5,124 bases of DNA from Thermoanaerobacterales bacterium (GTDB taxonomy: Bacteria > Bacillota > Thermosediminibacteria > Thermosediminibacterales > Tepidanaerobacteraceae): the NCBI GenBank assembly GCA_012841995.1, contig DUTQ01000321.1, positions 1 through 5,124 on the forward strand, read 5' to 3'. The position numbers and the translations under genes are program-made. Below, in pieces: positions 1 through 4,558 of this stretch. Below the pieces are notes generated by a model, which was not told where the DNA came from, searched no databases, and saw nothing but the letters and a program-made list of their open reading frames with translations. Numbering within the stretch: position 1 is the stretch's first letter; the number at the start of each line of letters is the position of its first letter.

Positions 1-63
1 GTTTGGTAGCGCGCTTGAATGGGGTTCAAGAGGCCGGGAGTTCGAATCTCCCCACTCAGACCA
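1..63 (+). tRNA. tRNA-Pro (anticodon GGG), 3' portion
   Basis: The 5' acceptor strand and part of the D-arm lie outside the window. Visible parts are the end of the D-loop (GTTTGGTAGC), an anticodon stem CTTGA/TCAAG (14-18 with 26-30) around the seven-base loop ATGGGGT, a five-base variable region, a T-arm GGGAG-TTCGAAT-CTCCC (36-52), the 3' acceptor strand CACTCAG (53-59), discriminator A at 60 and an encoded CCA (61-63). The base after the conserved U33 starts the anticodon at 21-23, GGG, which reads proline codons CCC and CCU. The A discriminator fits bacterial tRNA-Pro. The anticodon is read directly. The acceptor pairing cannot be checked because its other strand is missing. Confidence 0.95.
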
Positions 64-74
64 TTAAGGAAATT

Positions 75-115
75 AAGCGTAGAGTGTATTGTAAGGCTCT
101 ACGCTTTTGTTGTTT
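75..115 (+). terminator. Intrinsic terminator after tRNA-Pro
   Basis: A ten-base-pair inverted repeat, AAGCGTAGAG (75-84) with CTCTACGCTT (97-106), encloses a twelve-base loop and runs into a T-rich tail (105-115). It starts 12 bases after the tRNA CCA end. This is the expected arrangement for ending a tRNA transcript, so the hemerythrin gene downstream probably has its own promoter. Confidence 0.88.
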
Positions 116-144
116 AAGTATAAAGTCGCTGAAATTTATTAGGT

Positions 145-174
145 AAAGGAGGAAAAAACTACTTTATATCGAAG
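145..174 (+). promoter_or_regulatory. Orphan SD-like leader element, copy 1
   Basis: AAAGGAGGA (145-153), then 17 bases (154-170), then GAAG (171-174). The AGGAGG core resembles a strong ribosome binding site, but no start codon follows at a usable distance. The real ribosome binding site of the hemerythrin gene is a second AGGAGG at 197-202. The same layout with identical spacing occurs at 1110-1139 ahead of the HlyD-like gene. Function is unknown; it could be a 5'-leader protein-binding or RNA element. Two copies in one window make coincidence less likely but do not exclude it in purine-rich leaders. Confidence 0.35.
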
Positions 175-211
175 TAAAAAATACAAAAAAGATTTTAGGA
201 GGAATGTTAAA

Positions 212-607
212 TTGATTAATTGGAAAGAAGAATATCGTATTGGAATTAAATTGATAGATGAACAACATAAAAAATTATTTGAATTAGCAAACAAAGCTTT
301 TGATCTGTTAAAAGACGATTTTTATATTGATAAATACGATGATATTATAATGATTTTGAAGGAACTTAAAAATTATGCAATTTACCATTTTAAATCTGAA
401 GAAGATTACATGGAAAGCATAAAATACCGAAAGATATTGTCACATAAAGTAGAACATGATGATTTTATACAAAAAATAGAAGAAGTTGATATAGATAAAA
501 TTGACGAAAACCAGGATAAATACATATTAGACCTATTGGAATTTATCGTGAACTGGATAGATAAACATATCCTCGGTACTGATAAATTGATAACAGCGGA
601 TTTATAA
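212..607 (+). CDS. Bacteriohemerythrin (di-iron O2-binding protein)
   Basis: A 131-residue single-domain hemerythrin, the usual size for the bacterial form: a cytoplasmic four-helix bundle that reversibly binds O2 at a non-heme di-iron centre. All expected ligands are visible: H19 in the DEQH motif, H59 and E63 in HFKSEE, H78 and H82 in HKVEH, and H119 with D124 in the KHILGTD motif. The N-terminal W-x6-G-I pattern (W4, G11, I12) is also typical. The start is TTG at 212, nine bases after AGGAGG (197-202). The ATG at 204 sits almost on the ribosome binding site and reaches a stop after three codons, so it is rejected. The gene stands alone between a terminator and a convergent spore-protein gene. 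In anaerobes such proteins are proposed to sense, store or scavenge oxygen; with no fused signalling domain, scavenging or storage is the simpler inference. There is no signal peptide. Confidence 0.93.
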   Translation: MINWKEEYRIGIKLIDEQHKKLFELANKAFDLLKDDFYIDKYDDIIMILKELKNYAIYHFKSEEDYMESIKYRKILSHKVEHDDFIQKIEEVDIDKIDENQDKYILDLLEFIVNWIDKHILGTDKLITADL

Positions 608-686
608 AATAGATTATTCTCTGTTTATGGAAGTAATATATAATTGATGCTACGTATAAATTTTGACTTATTGTATAAAAATAAAA

Positions 687-717
687 AAGAACAGGCTTTT
701 TGGTGAAGCCCGTTCTT
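687..717 (-). terminator. Terminator of the SASP gene, possibly bidirectional
   Basis: A twelve-base-pair stem (687-698 with 706-717) with a seven-base loop lies between two convergent genes. Read on the minus strand, the one odd position is a G-U wobble, and the hairpin runs directly into a T-rich tract; it begins 12 bases past the SASP stop codon. Read on the plus strand the same position is an A-C mismatch, but a run of seven T follows (720-726 region), so it may also stop hemerythrin transcription. The minus-strand role is better supported. Confidence 0.8.
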
Positions 718-729
718 GATTTTTTTAAT

Positions 730-948
730 TTACTTTGTAGTTCCGCTAATACGTCTTTCATAGTCATCGATCATTTTTCTTACCATGTGCCCTCCAATAG
801 CTCCACAATCACGAGATGAATAATTACCATAATACCCATCTGCAGGGGTTTGGATTCCAATTTCTTTTGCAACCTCTTCTTTGAATTGTTCCATTGCTGC
901 ACTTGCTTCAGGTACAACCAGTTTATTTGTTTTTTGTCCTAGTGCCAT
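730..948 (-). CDS. Alpha/beta-type small acid-soluble spore protein (SASP)
   Basis: A 72-residue protein of the SspA/SspB type, made in the developing forespore. It coats spore DNA, holds it in an A-like form and protects it from UV and chemical damage. Visible hallmarks are the N-terminal NKLVVPEA segment (8-15), the KEIG region containing the germination protease (GPR) cleavage site (expected between E29 and I30), and the conserved C-terminal DNA-binding block SSRDCGAIGGHMVRKMI (44-60). The full length matches the family. The ATG at 948 follows a near-perfect AGGAGGTGA (962 to 954). Expression is expected in the forespore under sigma-G, although no convincing sigma-G promoter is visible upstream. 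Clostridia usually carry several paralogues, so no specific letter symbol is assigned. The gene shows the organism forms endospores. Confidence 0.95.
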   Translation of the reverse strand: MALGQKTNKLVVPEASAAMEQFKEEVAKEIGIQTPADGYYGNYSSRDCGAIGGHMVRKMIDDYERRISGTTK

Positions 949-953
949 TTAAG

Positions 954-980
954 TCACCTCCTGGTACTAATATAACCAGG
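954..980 (-). promoter_or_regulatory. SASP gene RBS with overlapping leader stem-loop
   Basis: Read on the minus strand, CCTGGT (980-975) pairs perfectly with ACCAGG (965-960) around a nine-base loop. The second arm shares its last three bases with the Shine-Dalgarno AGGAGGTGA (962-954), five bases before the ATG. The stem could partly mask the ribosome binding site, or it could stabilise the 5' end of a long-lived spore mRNA. The pairing is read directly; any function is inference. Confidence 0.45.
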
Positions 981-1109
981 GCTAAAATCTGTATGCTAGA
1001 AATAAAATCATGTTTTAGAAAGGTGTATACATCATTTCAAAATATAGCCATAAATATTTTATGTTTTTTTTAGATTTTCTTCATTTGATAATTATTTTTC
1101 TCAATGTTA

Positions 1110-1139
1110 AAAGGAGGATTATTCCTATTTTTGGAGAAG
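1110..1139 (+). promoter_or_regulatory. Orphan SD-like leader element, copy 2
   Basis: AAAGGAGGA (1110-1118), then 17 bases (1119-1135), then GAAG (1136-1139), the same layout as at 145-174. Both copies also have a C plus T-rich stretch in the middle of the spacer. It ends 30 bases before the HlyD-like gene's ATG, which has its own RBS at 1158-1162, so this AGGAGG is not that gene's RBS. A TTG at 1131 opens a ten-codon frame ending at 1163, but its 13-base spacing is poor and copy 1 has no equivalent frame. The AGGA/TCCT arms (1115-1118, 1123-1126) could form a small hairpin over the SD-like core; copy 1 lacks this too. Confidence 0.35.
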
Positions 1140-1169
1140 ATATTAATAAACTTTTATAGGTGATTGAGT

Positions 1170-2354
1170 ATGTATTCAAGAATGGGTGCAGATAAGAAGG
1201 TAGTCCATTTTAGACCTAAAAAAAAGAAAATTAAAGCCACTCATTTGTATTTTATTATTGCGATTTCCATTATAATCATTGCAGTATTATATTTGTGTTA
1301 TATGTATTTTAAGACTTATACAGTAAAAGAAGGCACAATAACGCATAGTTTTTTTTCTGAAGCATTGGTAGTAAAGCATGAGACTGTTGTAAATGCTCCA
1401 ACAGATGGACAGGTAAACAGCTTGGTAAAATCCGGAGAAAGAGTAAGGGTAAATACACCTCTTTTTACTATAGTTAACGATGATGAGCAAAAAAAACTTT
1501 ACCAGCAACAAATTACTGAATTAGAGTCAAAGATTAGAGAACTTGAAAATAGCGCAGATTCGAATATCCCAGTTAGCTTGATTAATAAGTCTATTGAGGA
1601 TGTTGCTGAAGAATTAAAAAACGCCATGTCAAAAGGCGAGTATGACAAAGTTGGACCTTTAAAAGAAAAGCTTTCAAAACTAAACAAGCAAAAGCAAGAA
1701 AGAATCGAAGCTGACGAATTAAATATCAATGCAATAAAACAAAAAGTCAAAGAACTAAAAAACAATTTGCGAAAAGTAGAACTATTAGTTACTGCACCTA
1801 CTTCAGGTATAATTAGCTTTAATATAGACGGGTATGAAAATTTTTTTGACCCTGAAAATTTGACAGATGTTAGTTTATCTCAAATCAAATCTTTGGAAAT
1901 CCATGAGCAAGAGAATATGACTTCGAATTTTATTCAAGCAAATACTCCTGTGATTAAAATAATAGATAATTTCAATTTTTATCTACTATTAAAGATCGAT
2001 AAAAGCATGAAACAAGGGAAAAACTATGAAATTGTAATTAATGATTCTGGTGAAAGAGCAAGGGCAAAACTGGTATCAATCTATGGTGATGAACCAGTAG
2101 GTGTTTTTTTAATTAACAAAGACATAAAAGAACTAATCGATCTTAGAAAAATAAATGTGCAGGTGTTTACACAAATTGATAGTGGAAACATAATCCCTGT
2201 ATCTGGATTATTTGAAAATGATGATAAAGTTAAGGGGGTATACATACTAAAACGTGGAAGAAAAATTTTTAAACCGGTTGATGTTGTTTCAAAAGATGAG
2301 GATAATATAATAGTGAATGGCTTACAAAAAGGTGATAAAATCAAATTAAAATAA
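1170..2354 (+). CDS. HlyD-like single-pass membrane protein of the ylmE-sepF cluster
   Basis: About 394 residues from ATG 1170. An N-terminal basic stretch (RPKKKK near 15-20) precedes one strongly hydrophobic segment at about 26-47, so the rest should lie outside the membrane. Next comes a lipoyl-like half-motif (NAPTDGQV near 75-82, then a GERV turn), a charged helical hairpin or coiled coil (about 105-200), a second lipoyl-like half (VTAPTSGIISF near 206-217) and a C-terminal beta-rich part. This is the HlyD/membrane-fusion order. Such adaptors normally link an ABC or RND pump to the outside, but no transporter gene is in view and the gene heads a cell-division cluster. Its role is therefore unknown; an envelope or division accessory role is inference. 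ATG 1170 is preferred because AGGTG (1158-1162) is seven bases upstream; TTG 1164 directly abuts that RBS and would add two residues. Confidence 0.8.
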   Translation: MYSRMGADKKVVHFRPKKKKIKATHLYFIIAISIIIIAVLYLCYMYFKTYTVKEGTITHSFFSEALVVKHETVVNAPTDGQVNSLVKSGERVRVNTPLFTIVNDDEQKKLYQQQITELESKIRELENSADSNIPVSLINKSIEDVAEELKNAMSKGEYDKVGPLKEKLSKLNKQKQERIEADELNINAIKQKVKELKNNLRKVELLVTAPTSGIISFNIDGYENFFDPENLTDVSLSQIKSLEIHEQENMTSNFIQANTPVIKIIDNFNFYLLLKIDKSMKQGKNYEIVINDSGERARAKLVSIYGDEPVGVFLINKDIKELIDLRKINVQVFTQIDSGNIIPVSGLFENDDKVKGVYILKRGRKIFKPVDVVSKDEDNIIVNGLQKGDKIKLK

Positions 2355-2370
2355 AGTGGTGAATTATCTT

Positions 2371-3066
2371 ATGGATACATTTGAGCAAAATTTAAAACAA
2401 ACCAAACAAAAGATACATTTAGCAGCAACTAAATCTGGTAGAAATCCTGATGATATTAAGCTGGTTGCTGTGACAAAAAACGTACCACCTCAAAAGATAC
2501 AGGAGGCTGTCGATAAAGGCATAAACTTGCTTGGCGAAAACAGGGTTCAGGAGGCTGCTACTAAAGTAAATATAATTTCGGGCTGTGTTAATTGGCATTT
2601 GATAGGACATTTACAGACGAATAAAGTAAAACATGCTATTGAAATGTTTTCAATGATTCAGTCTTTAGATAGTATGAAATTGGCATTAGAGATAGACAGA
2701 AGGGCTAAAAAAATCAATAAATATGTAGATGTTCTAGTTCAAATAAACATCGGGCGTGAGACGTCAAAATATGGCATTGACCCTGATGAAACCGAGGATT
2801 TTATTAAAAAGGTAGCAAATTGCAAAAATATAAGAGTTCAGGGTTTAATGGCAATAGCTCCTTTCAAGGAGAATCCTGAAGATGTAAGGCCTTATTTTTC
2901 AATGATGTATGGTATTTTTTCAAAAATCAAAAAAAATGACATTCCAAATGTTGAGATGAAATATCTTTCCATGGGAATGACTCATGATTTTCAAGTGGCT
3001 ATTGAGGAAGGTTCAAACATGGTAAGAATAGGTACAGGACTATTTGGGCAAAGAAGTAAAATATGA
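2371..3066 (+). CDS. ylmE: YggS/YlmE family PLP-binding protein
   Basis: A 231-residue cytoplasmic protein of the PLPBP/YggS family, a single alanine-racemase-like TIM barrel without established catalytic activity that helps maintain vitamin B6 and amino-acid homeostasis. The PLP-binding lysine is expected at K36 in KLVAVTK. Other signatures are GENRVQE, WHLIGHLQTNK, the VLVQINIG and TSKYGI strand and loop, GLMAIAP, and the phosphate-binding C-terminal LSMGMTHDF...VRIGTGLFG. Length is normal for the family. In-frame GTG codons at 2356 and 2359 give a slightly longer protein but lack an upstream RBS. ATG 2371 is preferred, with weak GTGGTGA (2356-2362) ahead of it. It starts 16 bases after the HlyD-like gene and is probably cotranscribed. 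The location beside sepF is the Gram-positive ylm arrangement. Confidence 0.94.
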   Translation: MDTFEQNLKQTKQKIHLAATKSGRNPDDIKLVAVTKNVPPQKIQEAVDKGINLLGENRVQEAATKVNIISGCVNWHLIGHLQTNKVKHAIEMFSMIQSLDSMKLALEIDRRAKKINKYVDVLVQINIGRETSKYGIDPDETEDFIKKVANCKNIRVQGLMAIAPFKENPEDVRPYFSMMYGIFSKIKKNDIPNVEMKYLSMGMTHDFQVAIEEGSNMVRIGTGLFGQRSKI

Positions 3067-3085
3067 AAAGAGAAGGGGAGAGATC

Positions 3086-3535
3086 ATGGGAGGCAAAAAT
3101 ATAGTCAATAAGATTATGTATTTTTTGGGCATAGAGGATGAAAATGATGAAAATGATGAAAATGAATTAACAGAAGATCACGAAGCTATGCGCTATCCAG
3201 AATACATCAACCATCGACCAAAAAGCAAAGTAATTAACATTCATCAGACAACAAAAAATAAGATGTTAATTTTCAAGCCTAATTCCTTTGATGATGTCAG
3301 TAAAATATCTGAAGAAGTAAAAAACCGACGTGTTGCTATTGTAAATATGGAAAGTCTCAATAAGGAAAATGCTCAACGCATATTGGACTTTATGAGTGGG
3401 AGTGTATATGCTCTAAATGGGACTGTAAAAAAGGTTGGGGCAGGGATTTTTGTTTTTGCTCCGGATAATGTTGATATATCAGGCATAAATATGGAGGAGG
3501 GGCTTAAAGAAGATTCAAACTTACTTTCAAGGTAA
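3086..3535 (+). CDS. sepF: Cell division protein SepF
   Basis: A 149-residue protein of the SepF family, which polymerises into rings or arcs, binds the FtsZ C-terminus and tethers the Z-ring to the membrane. The N-terminus (MGGKNIVNKIMYFLG) can form the amphipathic membrane-targeting helix. It is followed by a very acidic linker with three DEN repeats (residues 18-26) and then the compact SepF core (about 58-140), including NMESLNKENAQRILDFMSG and VYALNGTVKKVGAGIFVFAP, which match the conserved dimer and FtsZ-binding fold. The ATG at 3086 has AAGGGGAG (3073-3080) five bases upstream. An open frame extends back to about 3044 inside ylmE, but nothing supports starting there. It begins 19 bases after ylmE. 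The linker repeat is the only odd feature. Confidence 0.95.
   Translation: MGGKNIVNKIMYFLGIEDENDENDENELTEDHEAMRYPEYINHRPKSKVINIHQTTKNKMLIFKPNSFDDVSKISEEVKNRRVAIVNMESLNKENAQRILDFMSGSVYALNGTVKKVGAGIFVFAPDNVDISGINMEEGLKEDSNLLSR
3137..3163 (+). repeat. In-frame 9-bp tandem repeat (3 copies) in sepF
   Basis: GATGAAAAT occurs three times without mismatch, followed by a further GAA, and encodes Asp-Glu-Asn three times in the acidic linker between the membrane helix and core of SepF. A 9-bp unit keeps the reading frame if copies are gained or lost by slippage, so linker length could vary between strains. Confidence 0.9.
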
Positions 3536-3550
3536 AAACGAGGTGATTTT

Positions 3551-3832
3551 TTGATAGTTATTAGGGCTGTTGATATATTTTTTAGATTTTTATCTTTGAT
3601 GATTTTTATAAGAGTAATAATATCATGGTTTCCAATGGCGGCAGGATCCAATTTAGGAAGATTTATCTATCAGATAACTGAACCTATGCTAGAACCTTTC
3701 AGGGTACTACTTGAAAAATTTATTCCTAGAGGTCCTGGTCTTTATATTGATTTTTCACCTATAATAGCATTGTTGGTAATAGATATTATTAAACGTGTAT
3801 TACTAAATATTTTGATTAGAATATTAATATAG
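3551..3832 (+). CDS. ylmG: YggT/YlmG family integral membrane protein
   Basis: A 93-residue membrane protein with two hydrophobic segments, about 6-27 and 66-92, joined by the family-typical loop. Visible YggT marks are RVIISWF after the first segment and the proline-rich TEPMLEPFRVLLEKFIP, then a GPG-x-DFSP entry to the second segment. YggT proteins lie beside sepF in many bacteria and chloroplast relatives affect nucleoid or envelope organisation; the molecular role is not settled. The start is TTG at 3551, preceded by AGGTGA (3541-3546); no ATG or GTG lies in frame near the N-terminus. The gene begins 15 bases after sepF, and its stop codon overlaps the next gene's RBS, so cotranscription is very likely. 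Confidence 0.9.
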   Translation: MIVIRAVDIFFRFLSLMIFIRVIISWFPMAAGSNLGRFIYQITEPMLEPFRVLLEKFIPRGPGLYIDFSPIIALLVIDIIKRVLLNILIRILI

Positions 3833-3846
3833 GGAGTTGATATAGA

Positions 3847-4518
3847 TTGGAAATTACTCCATTGGAAATACAAAAGAAAGAGTTTCGCAAGTCATTCAGA
3901 GGTTATAAAGAAGAGGATGTAGAAGACTTTTTAGAGAGGATTTCTCAAAGCTATGAAAAAATTTACAAACAAAATATAGATTTAAAAGAAGAGGTCAGAA
4001 TATTAAAAGAAACTATACAGAAATATGAAAAAGTAGAGACAACCCTTAAAGATTCTCTAGTTCTTGCTCAAAGAACGGCAGAAGATGTAAAACAAAATGC
4101 GCAAAAAGAACAGGAAATCATTATAAGAGAAGCTCATGTAAAAGCTGATGAGATTGTAAATGAGGCAAAACATAAGGCTCGTGTAATCGGCAATCAAATA
4201 GAAGAACTACATAGACAGTTTACACTCTACAAGACTAGATTCCTAAATTTCCTTGAATCGCAACTGGATTTTTTAAATTCATATGATATGGAAAATATAA
4301 CTCCGTTACTCAATATTGATTGTTTTTCAAAAGAGGCGGCGACATCAAAAGATGATGTTGATGATTTTAAATCAGAAATCATCAAAGGCAACAATTTTAT
4401 AGTAAACAATCAAGAAGTCTTAAGTGGAACTGAAATAAAAGAAGAAACAGAAAAAGATGAGATAAAAGATGATGAGATAAAAAACACACAAATGGAAGAT
4501 GAGTCTAAAATAGAATAG
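3847..4518 (+). CDS. divIVA: DivIVA-family polar/septal scaffold protein
   Basis: A 223-residue coiled-coil protein that binds negatively curved membrane at septa and poles and recruits partners for division-site placement, chromosome anchoring or sporulation. The N-terminal domain matches DivIVA closely: TPLEIQKKEFRKSFRGY with F17 and R18 at the position of the membrane-inserting pair of the Bacillus protein, then EEDVEDFLE. A long coiled coil follows (about 28-75 and 80-135) with an alanine- and glutamate-rich stretch. The C-terminus from about 190 is highly charged with EIK/DEIK repeats and looks disordered. The start is TTG at 3847, ten bases after AGGGAG (3831-3836), which overlaps the ylmG stop. 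Only 14 bases separate it from ylmG, leaving no room for ylmH. Confidence 0.93.
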   Translation: MEITPLEIQKKEFRKSFRGYKEEDVEDFLERISQSYEKIYKQNIDLKEEVRILKETIQKYEKVETTLKDSLVLAQRTAEDVKQNAQKEQEIIIREAHVKADEIVNEAKHKARVIGNQIEELHRQFTLYKTRFLNFLESQLDFLNSYDMENITPLLNIDCFSKEAATSKDDVDDFKSEIIKGNNFIVNNQEVLSGTEIKEETEKDEIKDDEIKNTQMEDESKIE

Positions 4519-4558
4519 TAAAAGATGCACAAAATAAGGGGTAAAACAATCTATTGGA

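Noticed and set aside
1..63. tRNA-Pro 3' end as an integration site for a mobile element
   Set aside because: No integrase, direct repeat of the tRNA end or foreign-looking genes follow; the neighbours are ordinary chromosomal genes.
608..686. A possible small RNA or gene between the hemerythrin and SASP genes
   Set aside because: Only AT-rich sequence is visible, with no start codon plus RBS and no structure other than the terminator hairpin beyond it.
983..1030. Sigma-G promoter for the SASP gene (for example CATACAG at 995-989 on the minus strand)
   Set aside because: The -10-like strings do not match the consensus well, and no acceptable -35 lies at 17-18 bases.
1085..1112. A sigma-A promoter for the operon (TTGATA with TTAAAA 16 bases later)
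   Set aside because: The -10 is poor, and in such AT-rich sequence similar pairs occur by chance; a start there would also leave the orphan leader element partly untranscribed.
1131..1163. A ten-codon leader peptide frame (TTG 1131) ahead of the HlyD-like gene
   Set aside because: The SD spacing of 13 bases is too long, the start is TTG, and the related leader at 145-174 has no matching frame.
1499..1765. Minus-strand open frames inside the HlyD-like gene and other genes
   Set aside because: They are Ser/Phe-rich shadow frames antisense to well-supported genes and lack RBSs or recognisable domains.
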